Source: Amyloporia xantha
Taxonomy: Eukaryota > Basidiomycota > Agaricomycetes > Polyporales > Adustoporiaceae
Reading direction: 5' to 3'
DNA: 64,000 bases
NCBI GenBank assembly: GCA_036971615.1
Contig: JAYKKR010000002.1
Coordinates: 3,162,001 to 3,226,000 of the forward strand
Positions 44,784 to 57,132 of the stretch are shown one piece after another. A program made the position numbers and the translations under genes. A model generated the notes under the pieces. It saw only the letters and a program-made list of their open reading frames with translations, made no database searches and was not told the origin of the DNA. The first letter of the stretch is position 1; each line of letters opens with the position of its first letter.

Positions 44784-45764
44784 TTTACGCGTTGGTGTGT
44801 GCTGTGGAAACAGCACTCGTCGAGTCGAGTGAGCAGGGAGATCAGAAAAGATCGCGGCTGGATCTAGTCAGCGAGAGCGATGAGGATAAGGCAGAGGAAG
44901 CTGAGGCCGGCTGGGGGTGGGGTTTGGATGGGGGGATCTGGCATGCCCAGCTACATATAGAGTCTATATGGCAGCCTGCAGTGAAGCTTAATATATGGAC
45001 AAGCTTAGGACACAGGAGCGCGTACAAGGGAAGAGTTGAGATGCGGGGGCATGTGCCGTGAGTGCTGGGTGTTCGAATTCTTCCGATTTCATTATGCTCG
45101 GGAGAAGCGGGGAAGCGGGGAAGGTTGCGCACGGCTCTGAGACAGGCGAGTATATGGTTGGTGGCAGAATGGCCGTTGGTATACTTACTATAGGTGATGG
45201 TCATCGCTGCGAGTAGCAACTCGCAAGCCTGAGCCCAGTAGCTATAGTGCGACAACGCCGTACCACGTGCTGTACCAGTATTGATCGATCGTATACGGCG
45301 ACCATGTAAACTGTAGATGCGCAGTCACCACCGCGGTCGGGATCTGTTGTTCGAAAACTGAACTCCTTCCTAACATTTTCCGTCGCTGATAACATTATCC
45401 AAAGAAGGACAATCTATTGATTCTGGGTCCGAACATAGGTTGACTGGCCAATCAGAGGCCGTTCTTCAGGATGTTCAAATTCCGAAAACACCAAAAGTCT
45501 GTAGTCAGAAAATGACTTCCCTATCGGAAAATGTCTGAGAGATGTCCGCCCGTCGAACATCTCATCTAGCCCGCGGTGCACGGTATACATACGACACCTT
45601 ATAGCGACCGCTTCTCCCTCACTCTCAAAGGGCGCTATTTTAGGTCTGCCTGGAGGAGACAACATACGAGGAGACAACATACGCCAAGGAACATGGGTAT
45701 GGGTACAGACTGTGAGCATGGGGTTCGAAGCGTGAAAGCTGGCTACTGTAGTAGCTAGGGCACT
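44784..45764. other. Intergenic region upstream of the kinase-like gene
   Basis: About 980 bp. It has a short tandem ggagacaacatacg duplication at about 45655-45683 and no gene that I can support. Confidence 0.45.
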
Positions 45765-46170
45765 TCACTGTTCGAGCGCTCTCGAACAAACTGTTTTGCG
45801 ATCGTCATTTACAATGTACATCTCGCACGACAAACTCCTCAACATGAATGTCATTGTCACTTCTGACAAGTGGAAATATTCCTCGCTGATACTTACGACG
45901 ACCTTTCAATCCAATTGTTGCACGGCAGCTTGTTACAATGTGGAAAGGGAGAGGATTGACACAGTCACCAAGGTGCAAGGGAAATTCCAGGTCAGTGCCG
46001 TGGACTCACCGATAACATCCCGCTGCAAAGCCACGGACTTTGTCAGCGTTGACGTCTGATATAGCTCCATGAAACTGCCGTAGGAAGCTCTTTGTCCGAT
46101 AGCCCATCTCTGCCCCGGCCAGGAAGGGAGGCTGACCGTACCCTCATGTTAGCCAAGGCTAAGAATCAGT
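45765..46170 (-). CDS. Possible small intron-containing gene of unknown function (partial)
   Basis: On the minus strand a segment ending at 46010 reads GQPPFLAGAEMGYRTKSFLR and QFHGAISDVNADKVRGFAAG. It is joined by a plausible GT-AG intron (46009-45886) to CREEYFHLSEVTMTFMLRSL and a stop at 45765. A CTAAC...AG acceptor stands before the first segment, so an upstream exon is expected near or across 46200 and would overlap the start of the plus-strand coiled-coil gene. No family was recognised. The protein-like composition and in-phase splice are the only support. Confidence 0.3.
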
Positions 46171-46270
46171 AAGTCTATATGAAGATCAGCCAAGTCGATC
46201 TCGAAACCTTTGTCGCAACTGTTGTGAATTGCTGTGCTGTTATTGTATTGCCTTGCTATCTAGCTCACGT

Positions 46271-47393
46271 ATGTCCATCCTTCCACTACCGGTCACAATG
46301 GTGCAGGCGAAGACCCGCGCCGGGCAGAAGTCCTCAATCACTTCATCATCTACAGGTCTACGGTCTCCCTGCATAGTTCATCAAGATTCAGAGAGTCAAG
46401 AGTTTGGCTGGTTCTCGTCATCCACTCGAACTACTTCTTTATCCTCTCGCAGGCTCCTGACGCCTACCATCATCATCACTGAAGACACATCTACTACTCT
46501 CGTCGAACAGGGCGACACACTCTCTGTGCCAGCCGCTGCTCACGTTCATGATGCAACACTCACGGTCAGAGCTGATGATACCGCTGTCATCGGGCCCGCC
46601 CAACGGATGGAAAAACCCGCCAAATTGCTCGTCAGAATGGAACAAGAAAAAGATACGCGGATTGACGTAGAAGATGTCTTGAGACGCGAGATTCGTGCTC
46701 TGTGCCAGCAGAAAGACAATCTTCAACTTCAAGTGTCGTCCCTTCGAGAAATCCTGCGTACATCTTCGAAACGGCTAAACGACTGTGTAGATGCGTCGAC
46801 CGTTGCGATGGACACCGAGAGGGAACTGCGGCGTGAAGTGGAGGCCAAGGCGCGGCGAGCGGAAGACAGGGTGAATGCGCTCCTGAGCGAGAATGCCCAC
46901 TTAACTCAAGCGAAAGCCGCCGTGGACAGGAAACTTTCTCTTGTGCTTGCGGACGTGGAGGCGTGGCAAGGCAAAGTGCGTGCTACGCAAGATATCCAAG
47001 AGATGGCCATGGCAACGTATCACCGGTGCGAAGCTCTGGAGAAGGAGAACGCAGAACTGCGACAAGTTATGCATGCCTTCGCTAAGGGGTCAACTGCCGT
47101 GATTGTCCAGCAACTGCAAGCTGTTATCGAGCGGTTGTCTGATGCGATGGCGCAGCACAAGAATAGCGGGGAAACGAGACCGACTTCACAAGGGAAAGAA
47201 GATTACGGAGGGGAGCCCTCCTGTGTCCTCGATGAAATGCGCGAGAAAACCAAGGTGCTGCAGGTGAGATATTGCCATTCACTACTTTGACTGCGCTGAC
47301 TTCAACCACCAGAGACGGTCAGTGCAAAGGAATGGTTTCAATCGCACGGCGACCGTACCAAACATCCCGTTGTCGACCATTGTTGCTAACTGA
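46271..47393 (+). CDS. Coiled-coil protein of unknown function
   Basis: Two exons (46271-47263, 47313-47393) give 357 residues, or 348 from the alternative ATG at 46298 (MVQAKTRAGQKS). The N-terminal 110 residues are Ser/Thr-rich and probably disordered. Residues about 130-310 form a long heptad-rich coiled coil (VLRREIRALCQQKDNLQLQV, ELRREVEAKARRAEDRVNAL, ALEKENAELRQVM). The C-terminus is short and basic. No catalytic domain is visible. The architecture suits a cytoskeletal or scaffold protein. It is a same-strand neighbour of FKS1, 561 bp upstream; no link in function can be claimed. Confidence 0.75.
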
Positions 47394-47954
47394 CGTACAT
47401 TGAATCTCATCGCATGTCACTGTATTGTACGCGAAGGGAACACAACTCCGTCGAATACACATTTATTGTTTGCAATGAAAATTGTTTCGTGACGTTGATT
47501 ACATGTACAGTGTCCGGACTTCGCGGGCGCACAACGGGCGCATCTTCCAAGCTTGGCGCCAAATATTATGAAACCGCTGTTTATTCTGCATGAATTGGTT
47601 TGTTTTGTCTATGAGACTGGCACTGGCACAATGTAGTCGTTGGCCATAGCGCTACTTGGAATTATTTAGCACGAGTGTCGTATATGCCGCTCTGAGATGG
47701 AGGTAACCTGTTACGGCGCGCGGCCGAGGAAGCAACGGATTCCCACGTGGTTCGGTGGCAGTGGGGAAAAGCAGCGGAGGTTTCCTACAACAACACCATC
47801 GCGACTGTCGACGCAGTCTCTTTTCTCATCCACTTACCCTTTCCCCGTCTGTTTCATTTGACCCAACGCAACCTTGTTGCTGGTCGTTCCGCTCCTTTAC
47901 TGACCGTCGTTGACACCTGCACCCGATACCCATCACACAGACACCACGTCGTCC
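47394..47954 (+). promoter_or_regulatory. FKS1 upstream region
   Basis: 561 bp precede the FKS1 start codon. The last 140 bases are pyrimidine-rich (cttaccctttccccgtctg and similar), a common feature of strong fungal promoters. No TATA box was seen near the expected site. Confidence 0.4.
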
Positions 47955-50900
47955 ATGGCGGCGCGTCCAGGATATGGACCGCCTAACCCTCAGAACCCAT
48001 TCGTCATGCAACAATCTCCTTACAGTCAACCACTGCGCCAATACTCAGGAGATTCCGACCCCCATGATTCCTATGCCAGTCGCAATGGCAGCAGTGTCCC
48101 CCTGACAAACGCTGCTTACTATGACGAGCAGAAATCTGCAACTCCATGTGAGTGTCGCTACTTGTTTTGCTGTATATTTTCGTTGGAAGGCTTCGACTTG
48201 CACCCATATGTCTGGGTAAACGCCTGCAAGTCGGCATCATCAGTCGAGCGTTCGCATTGCAATGCCGAATGACCTTTCCGTATCCAATGGGGAAGGACTT
48301 TTTGAGCTGCGCGTTACAGACAAGACGCCCTACCTATAAACATGAGCACTCTAGAAGGCACTGATTTACAATACGGTTGTCTATAAGCGTTTGACACACA
48401 TAACCATACCGTGACGCCTCACCATTAATTCAATGCGTCGGACACCTCTATCGTGTCTTTGTCTTTGTGTGGGCCTTCTCAGCGTAGTCTTGGAGTACCT
48501 CGTCTTTGGGTTGTATGTGTGCTGACAACCTTCTTAATTAGCTGCTGCAGCCAGTCTAGATGATGTGAATGAATATGGTCGCTCTTACGCTGCCTCCATC
48601 GATTCTCGCATGAGCACGGGCACGAATGCTCCCTACAATCCTTTCGCCGATATACCTGGTGCCGCCGAGCCCTACCCCGCCTGGTCTGCAGAACGCGATA
48701 TACCCATGTCAACAGAGGAGATTGAGGACATTTTTCTGGATCTCGCCCAAAAGTTTGGCTTCCAGCGAGATTCGATGCGTAATCAAGTGAGCAGCTATCG
48801 CACCTCCGGTTTTTTGGTAATGCTAATATTCTGCTTAGTTCGATTTCCTGATGCAACTACTCGATTCCCGAGCATCGCGCATGTCGCCTAACCAGGCCTT
48901 GACCACAATTCATGCGGACTACATCGGCGGCCAGCACGCCAATTACCGGAAGTGGTACTTTGCGGCGCAGCTTAACCTTGATGATGCTGTTGGCCAGTCG
49001 CAAAACCCTGGCTTACAACGGCTACGCAGTATCAAGGGCAAGGTGCAGACAGCGAGCACCAAGTCGCTCGACAGTGCATTGAATAGATGGCGTAACGCCA
49101 TGAATAATATGAGCCAGTACGACCGGCTACGGCAACTCGCTCTCTGGTTGCTGTGCTGGGGCGAAGCAGGCAATGTTCGATTCACTCCTGAGTGCTTGTG
49201 TTTCATCTTCAAATGTGCGGATGACTACTATCGTAGCCCAGAGTGCCAGAATAGTGTCGATCCGGTCCCGGAAGGCCTGTACCTGGAGAGCGTAATAAAG
49301 CCCCTCTATCGCTTCATGCGCGATCAAGGATACGAGGTCGTTGAAGGCAAGTTCGTTAGAAGGGAGAGGGAACATCATGAGATTATCGGGTACGATGATA
49401 TCAACCAGCTCTTTTGGTATCCTGAGGGCCTTGCCAAGATCGTGCTGAATGACAATGTATGGTGTTCAACATTCACAGATCATATCTTTATGCTGATAAT
49501 GGTTACGCTATAGGTGCGATTGCTGGACATCCCTCCTGCAAAGCGTTTCATGAAGCTGGGAAAAGTAGCATGGAATCGCACGTTCTTCAAGACTTTCTAT
49601 GAAAAACGTTCTGTCGCACACCTTCTCATTAACTTCAACCGGGTCTGGATCTTGCATGTCGCGGTTTATTTCTTCTACACAGCCTTCAACTCGCCCCGCG
49701 TCTACGCGCCTGCCAACAAGGTGGACCCGTCGCCAGCGATGACATGGTCAGCTACGGCATTGGGAGGTGCTGTTGCCACTGCGATTATGATCGCTGCGAC
49801 GTTGTCGGAGTTCTCATTCACACCAACCACCTGGAACAACGCGTCGCATCTCACCACCAGGCTCATCTTCCTCTTGATAGTGCTCGCGCTGACGGGTGGC
49901 CCAACTATCTATATTGCTATCGTAGACACCTCGAAATCCCAAATACCTCTCTACATCGGTATCGCGCAATTCTGTGTCTCTGTTGTCGCGACCGTTTCTT
50001 TCGGCGTTATTCCCTCCGGCCGGATGTTCGGTGATCGAGTCGCCAGCAAGTCGCGGAAGTATATGGCATCGCAGACATTCACAGCGTCCTACCCTATCTT
50101 GAGCAGCAGTGCACGGTTCGCCTCTATTCTGATATGGACCCTCATCTTCGGCTGCAAGTACATCGAGTCGTACTTCTTCTTAACGTCGTCGTTCAGCAGT
50201 CCCATTGCTGTCATGGCCCGTACGAAGGTGCAGCGCTGTAGTGATAAGTACTTTGGGAGTGCGCTTTGCTCGAACCAAACATCGTTCGCGCTCGCCATTA
50301 TGTACGTGTTCGACATGGTGCTGTTCTTCTTGGACACGTACCTGTGGTACATCATCTGGGTGGTTGTTTTCAGTGTGAGTAGATCCTTTTACCTTGGACT
50401 GTCAATCTGGACGCCGTGGAAGGAAGTCTACACGCGGATGCCGAAGAGGATTTACGCAAAGCTATTGGCTACCGCAGAAATGGAAGTGAAGTACAAACCT
50501 AAGGTATGTCTGATATAGTTAATTGTGAATGTACCGGATGCTCAGTGAATAATAGGTCTTGGTCTCGCAAGTGTGGAATGCGATTATCATTTCTATGTAT
50601 CGTGAGCATCTGCTCTCCATCCACCACGTGCAACGCCTCCTCTATCATCAGGTTGATGGGCCTCAAGGTCATCGGGTTCTTCGTGCTCCACCGTTCTTCA
50701 CCCATAACACTGGCAGAGAAAGCGATTTTTTCCCGGCGGGAGGAGAGGCCGAGCGACGTATCTCCTTTTTTGCGTCGTCGCTCACCACCGCCTTCCCTGA
50801 CCCTCTACCTGTGGAGTCGATGCCTACCTTCACTGTCCTTGTCCCCCATTATTCCGAGAAGATCTTGCTCAGCCTGCGTGAGATCATTCGAGAGGAAGAT

Positions 50901-53900
50901 CAGAACACGCGCGTCACTCTCCTCGAATACCTCAAGCAGTTGCATCCTGTCGAGTGGGACAATTTTGTGAAGGACACCAAGATTCTGGCTGAAGAAAACT
51001 CGGCGACGAATTCTTTCGATGGCAATGATCACCCCGAGAAACATGACAGTCGGGCGGACGATCTTCCGTTTTATTGCATCGGGTTCAAGACTGCAGCGCC
51101 AGAGTATACCCTTCGTACCCGCATATGGGCATCGCTTAGGGCCCAGACGCTCTATCGTACGGTATCTGGGATGATGAATTACTCGAAGGCAATCAAGCTT
51201 CTGTACCGTGTCGAGAACCCTCAAATCGTGCAGAGATTTGCCGGCAATACTGACCGGCTTGAACGCGAGTTGGAGCGTATGTCAAGGCGCAAATTCAAGT
51301 TCACTGTCTCCATGCAGCGTTATGCCAAGTTCAACAAGGAAGAACTCGAGAACGCTGAGTTCTTGCTGCGAGCCTACCCCGATTTGCAAATCGCCTACTT
51401 GGACGAGGAACCTGGACAAAAGGGTGGAGATCCAAGACTGTTTTCTGTTCTCATTGACGGGCACTCCGAACTCGACGACAAAGGGAAAAGAAAGCCCAAG
51501 TTCCGTGTGGAGCTTCCGGGAAATCCTATCCTCGGCGATGGCAAGTCGGATAACCAGAACCATGCGATCATTTTCTACCGGGGCGAATACTTGCAGCTTA
51601 TTGACGCCAACCAAGACAATTATTTGGAAGAGTGCATCAAGATACGGAACATCTTGGGTGAATTCGAGGAATACTCAATTTCTAGTCAGAGCCCCTATGC
51701 TCAGTGGGGTCACAAGGAGTTCAAGAGATCCCCGGTCGCCATCGTCGGTACACGAGAATACATTTTCTCGGAGAACATCGGTGTCCTAGGTGACATTGCT
51801 GCGGGCAAAGAGCAGACGTTCGGTACTATGACGCCTCGAGTGCTAGCCTGGATTGGAGGCAAGCTGCATTATGGTCATCCCGATTTCTTGAATGCCACAT
51901 TCATGACCACGCGTGGTGGTGTCTCGAAAGCACAGAAAGGTCTCCATCTAAACGAAGATATCTTCGCTGGTATGACCGCTATAGGCCGCGGAGGTCGCAT
52001 CAAGCACTCGGAGTACTATCAATGTGGTAAAGGGCGAGACCTTGGGTTCGGGACCATTTTGAACTTCCAGACGAAGCTCGGCACTGGTATGGGCGAGCAA
52101 ATGCTAAGTAGGGAGTACTACTACTTGGGTACGCAGCTCCCCCTTGACAGGTTCCTCACATTCTATTACGGTCATCCGGGTTTCCATATCAACAACATTT
52201 TGGTCATATACTCCATCCAGATTTTTATGGTCACTTGTGAGTTTCCTTCCTGTTAACGCAAGGTTCTGTTGCTGAACTACGTGGCAGTGTTATATCTCGG
52301 TACCTTGAACAAAGAGCTCTCGATATGCCCTACAGACTCTGCTGGCAACGTGATCCAGCAGTCTGGTTGCTACCCTCTCTCGCCTGTCTTTAGCTGGATC
52401 AAGCGATGCGTGGTCTCCATTTTCCTGGTTTTCTTCGTGGCGTTCCTTCCTTTGTTCTTACAAGGTAAGCATGCGAACTGTTCTTATGCGTCCATGATTG
52501 TTCAGTAATCATTCTTCGCAGAACTACTGGAGCGAGGAACGGGCATGGCATTGATCCGTCTCGGCAAGCAATTTCTATCCCTATCCCCTATCTTCGAAGT
52601 CTTTTCGACTAGGATCTATTCACAATCTATCTTGAGCAACTTGACTTTTGGCGGTGCCCGGTATATTGCCACCGGGCGTGGTTTCGCCACGACGCGAATG
52701 TCATTCACCATACTCTATTCACGTTTCGCCGGCCCGAGCATCTATATGGCAATGCGGAACGTTCTCCTACTATTATACGCAACTATGGCGGTGTGGACCC
52801 CCTACCTCATCTATTTCTGGTTCTCGGTGCTCTCGATGTGTATCGCGCCATTTGTCTTCAATCCTCATCAATTCTCCTTCGCCGATTTCATCATTGACTA
52901 TCGTGAATTCTTACGTTGGATGTCGCGCGGTAACTCTCGGCATAAGGCCAGCAGCTGGTATGGCTACTGTCGTCTCTCTCGGACCATGATCACCGGGTAC
53001 AAGAAGAAAAAGCTTGGGCATCCATCAGAGAAGTTGTCCGGAGATATGCCTCGTGCTAGATGGAGAGCTGTTCTCTTCTCCGAAGTCATTTGGCCCATCT
53101 GTGTAGCGATCATTTTCATCGTCGCCTACATGTTCGTGAAGTCATTCCCGAAGCCGGGCAAACAGAACCCTAGCTCTCTTCTACGTATCGCTCTTATATC
53201 CGTCGGACCGGTCGTCTGGAATGCTGCAGTGCTCCTGATTTTGTTCTTCGTCTCACTTTTCCTGGGGCCAATGATGGCGTCTTTTACGAAATTCGCGTCA
53301 ATAATGGCAGCTCTGGCGCATTTCCTCTCCTTACTAGGGCTGATCGCATTCTTTGAATTCTTCGTAAGTTATCGTTTTTGAGTTCAATTTTGCGTAATTG
53401 ACGTCCTGCTCCCTGCTACAGTGGTTCCTAGAGCTCTGGGATGCCTCCCATGCAGTCCTTGGGGTGATCTCCATTGTGGCCGTTCAGCGGGCTATTCAAA
53501 AGATCTTGATCGCTGTCTTCCTATCTCGCGAGTACAAGCATGACGAGACGAATATCGCTTGGTGGTCTGGGAAGTGGTATGGCAGGGGTCTAGGCAACTC
53601 TGCCTTCTCGCAGCCAGCGCGAGAATACATAGTCAAGATTGTAGAGATGTCTCTCTGGAGTTCAGATTTCCTGCTAGCGCATATCCTTTTGATTATTATG
53701 ACCCCTCCTACCCTTATTCCTTTCATAGACAGGTTCCATTCGACAATGATGTGTAAGTTGTGCTTTGTCTCTTGCGATGTCTTCCCTGATCCTGTTTGGC
53801 AGTTTGGTTGCGTCCGTCCAAGCAGATCCGTCCACCGTTGTTCTCAACCAAGCAGAAGCGACAGCGACGCTGGATCGTACGTTTCACCTTTTGTTTTGCA

Positions 53901-54109
53901 TTCTTCTGATTCGTTTCTAATCTTCTATTGTAGATTGTTAAATACACGTTCGTCTACGTGGTTGTCGTAGCGGGTCTCGCTGCTTTGATTGTCCTCCGTA
54001 TGTGTCTAACTACTAAGATGAAGACGCCCTACTGATTTTAGGACCACCTTTAGCTGTCGTCTTCCGGGATAGCATAACGTTGACCTGTACAGTATGTCAG
54101 AACATCTAA
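47955..54109 (+). CDS. FKS1: 1,3-beta-glucan synthase catalytic subunit
   Basis: The plasma-membrane GT48 enzyme makes cell-wall beta-1,3-glucan from UDP-glucose. Eleven exons give 1760 residues. Introns: 48148-48541, 48787-48838, 49457-49513, 50504-50555, 52237-52287, 52465-52521, 53364-53421, 53753-53802, 53877-53933 and 53998-54041. The Pro/Tyr-rich cytosolic N-terminus leads into the FKS1 N domain ([40 protein letters not shown]). Six or so membrane helices follow (about 390-700). Then comes the large cytosolic catalytic domain ([39 protein letters not shown]) and a C-terminal helix bundle. Echinocandin hot spot 1 is FLTSSFSSP (574-582) and hot spot 2 SWIKRCVV (1278-1285), both divergent from ascomycete sequences. 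The first intron, 394 nt, is unusually long. The gene is intact, and the start [16 protein letters not shown] fits the family. Confidence 0.98.
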
Positions 54110-54494
54110 TATCCTTACCTGCATTAGGTTTGTCGAAATGTGGACTACCATTCTCTTGTGCATCTGTGGAGCTTTCTGACAGACATTCAGTGTATACTCA
54201 TATACTCACGCAATCTACTTGTAATACCAATAGATTCTTTCATTTGGTTCATTCTTCCTGATGTCTTGGACGATCATGTTTCGTCCTCCGAGCTACGAGC
54301 TGGTTATGATAGTTCTTTCGGATTGAGCGTGATGGTTTGAGCCTTAGAAGGAAGTGGTTGCTGTAACGCGGCCACGTGATGTCGTTGAATGAGACAGTCA
54401 CATAATTGGACGCGTGTTCCGTGACGCGTGCATCTTCTCTACATTCTCGCTACGACTTTGAGACCATATCCGACAAACCGAAAGCGACGTGTCG
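54110..54494. other. Intergenic region, FKS1 3' flank
   Basis: A possible extra FKS1 reading past 54109 would need splicing at gtatgt just before the stop; the unspliced end (TCTVCQNI) fits the usual FKS C-terminus, so the region is called non-coding. Confidence 0.5.
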
Positions 54495-56733
54495 ATGAGC
54501 AGACCTATCGTTCTCTGGAGACCGCACCCATCGTTGACTTCTGACGATGCGGGCACAGCTATCTCCAAGTATACCCTGCCATCTACCATCCAAGCACCCT
54601 ACCGATCTGTGAATACGTTTACGACAACTCCACGAGCTCTATCCTATGTACCATCGTTAGCGTATTTCTGCATACAGAAATTGCTGGAATACCCGGACCA
54701 GGTACACTCATTAGGATCCACACGCTTGCTTTACCAGCCTCCCGCATCTATAGAAGCCTATGACATCCTGCGTGCACTGATACCCCACTACAGAGCGGCT
54801 GAAAAGGTAGACCTATCACTGGTTGATCCACGTCTTTGGGCTCTCATTATTCAGTTATACTCTGATATTCCTTCCACATTTCGCACGTATACTCTCCCAC
54901 TATCGGACGAGCACCTCCCATTGCTTCAGCGCATACCTTGCACACAGGATTTTGCACTGCTCACGATTCTAGAGTTACCTGGTTGTAGGGAACTCACCGA
55001 TGACACTGTCGTTGAGTTGAAAGTTCTGCATGGGCTCTGTGCGTTTGATGCTAGTGGGACTGCTCTTAGCGCGTGGGGTATCGAGCGACTCTCGAAGACG
55101 TTAACATTTGCCGAGGAAGAAGACAGTCGTCGAGCACTCTGCTTCAATTCCAGGAAAGGCCCTTGGGGCCTAAGAATACTGCGCCTCAGGAATTGCATCA
55201 ACGTCACGAATGACATCTTTGATCGCTTGAGGGCCTTTCCTCTCCTCAGCGTCGTAGGCATGTTGATGTGCACTTGACTACACCGGATCACCTCTGATTT
55301 TTGTTGTTTGCGCAGATCTTAGAGGCACATGTTGCATACCACAGCGCGCCGACCCTTTTCTCCCCAGCAGAGAGACTACCCTGTATCATCCCTCGAATCT
55401 CACTGAAGCGCTGTCACATCTCTGTCAACTATGCTCGTTAGACTTATTCTCTCATCTCGAACCATTTATTATTCGAATAAAGGATCTGCAGTACCTCCCT
55501 CCAGCGTCATCGGTACCACTGATCAACACAAGTCGATGGACCCCATCCTCTACGCTTGGCGAGAGAAGAGATGTATTTGGACTTCGTCACGATTATCCAC
55601 CTCAAACAGCATGGGATAGGGATTGGCATGACTCTGATGACGATGGCGGCAGCTATGATCGAGAGTCGGAGCACGATGACTTCAATAATGCAGAGGAGAA
55701 CAGCTATACTGAAGATTCGGATGACTCAGAGGGTTCCCATATCGAAACTCATGAGGGAGATGAGGGTCCTTGGGACAGGCAGATTCCAGATGGCACGACA
55801 TCTGAGGCACCGCAACAATTTATTCCTCCCTTTCCTCCTTTGCATAGTCCAAATTCACTCCCCGGACCTTCTACCCCATACGACCACCGGGATACTGCAG
55901 CTGCTCATGAGGCGGCACTTTACGCTCAACGCCAGTCTGTATTGCGATTCTACAGTAGCGTCAAACGGACTCCCGCAACTCAAGTCATTCCGATGATACG
56001 CCCAAGCGTGGACCTCCCGCAAGCTGTCCCTCAGTCCCCAGATCCATTCATGCTCTACCGACCACCACCTCCGTGGAGCTCCCTTCCCTCCTCAATCGCT
56101 GAAGCGAAAACAATGTCAGCCTCTCACCAGCGTAAACGAGCCCGAACGAGCACGGTTCTAGCTGACGATGAATTGATGCGCGCAAATGAGTTGCAAAAAC
56201 GTCCGCTTGTGAAAGACAGCGTCAAACGTTTTCGTAGCATGGTGGAGAAACGGAAAACGTCTGCAATGACAAATCGTGCTGTGGAGCAGCCACAGCAAGG
56301 CCAGTCGAACAAATCAATTTCGACCAATCCATTCCTACGAATTTCCCAGGTACCGAAATTAGGAAACACATCCAGCGAACAGTCGGGCAGAACCAGAGGC
56401 CAGGTCCCGTTAAAGCAGCATTCGAAACTTGCAGACGCTGCAAGCACACGTACAGACCGGCCTCTCAAACCAATTTCACAACTTAAAGTACCAACGTTAC
56501 CTTTGTCACATAATCTTGCAAAGAGTAACCGACGGCCTCCGACCAAGAAGCCCAAGAGTAACGACACGCAGACAGTGCTGGCGGCACATGGCCCGGAAAT
56601 ACGATCCCTGGTACTAGCCAAAACAAGAGAAATACCTCAGACTGCGCCGCAGCCTAAGACATCGAGGGAAGAACGCAGACATGACAAGGCCGAAAAGCTT
56701 CAGTTTGATTGGAAAGGCTGGAGTCGCAAGTAG
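54495..56733 (+). CDS. Leucine-rich-repeat-like fungal protein of unknown function
   Basis: Two exons (54495-55257, 55316-56733) give 726 residues. The N-terminal 290 residues show irregular leucine-rich repeats (LTILELPGCRELTDDTVVEL, GLRILRLRNCINVTNDIFDR, LLSVVDLRGT). They resemble the LRRs of F-box proteins, but no F-box was found. An acidic stretch (DSDDDGGSYDRESEHDD) follows, then a long basic, Pro/Ser-rich, disordered region with a conserved-looking end (REERRHDKAEKLQFDWKGWS). The intron begins gcatgt: the only donor that keeps the LRR reading in phase is GC-AG. The function is unknown; a nuclear role is a guess from the basic tail. Confidence 0.78.
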
Positions 56734-57132
56734 AACCTCGGACACCGTGTCGAGGTCAACCTTCATTTATACCAGCACATGGATAATCGATATTATGTCC
56801 GCTAATCATAAAAACGCATCAAAACCGAAGGCGTCGGCATTCAACTCTCATAGGGTTCGTCGAATGAATATTTGCGAAGTCAGTGCTCTCCCATCATGGC
56901 GCAAGACAACGCTGGGAAGGCGCTTTTCCAGAATTAACAATCATAAGTACTCGACATGATGCTATCATATGGCTAGGGTTAGCTTACAGTATATTGGATT
57001 AGCTTACAGTATAGTGTGCTTTGCTTTCATTGTAGTACTTGCATTTCGAAGGACGCACATGATCGTCGCAATGGTGATATATTGCCAGGGTCCTGGAGCT
57101 CAGATTGTCAAAGCCTGTGAAGGCGAAATCTA
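56734..57132. other. Intergenic region left of the fold-back element
   Basis: It contains a 20-bp tandem duplication (ttagcttacagtatattgga / ttagcttacagtatagtgtg, 56979-57018). No gene was seen. Confidence 0.45.

Noticed and set aside
54110..54340. Extra C-terminal exon of FKS1 after splicing at gtatgt
   Set aside because: The unspliced end TCTVCQNI resembles normal FKS C-termini, and the extra peptide is not FKS-like.
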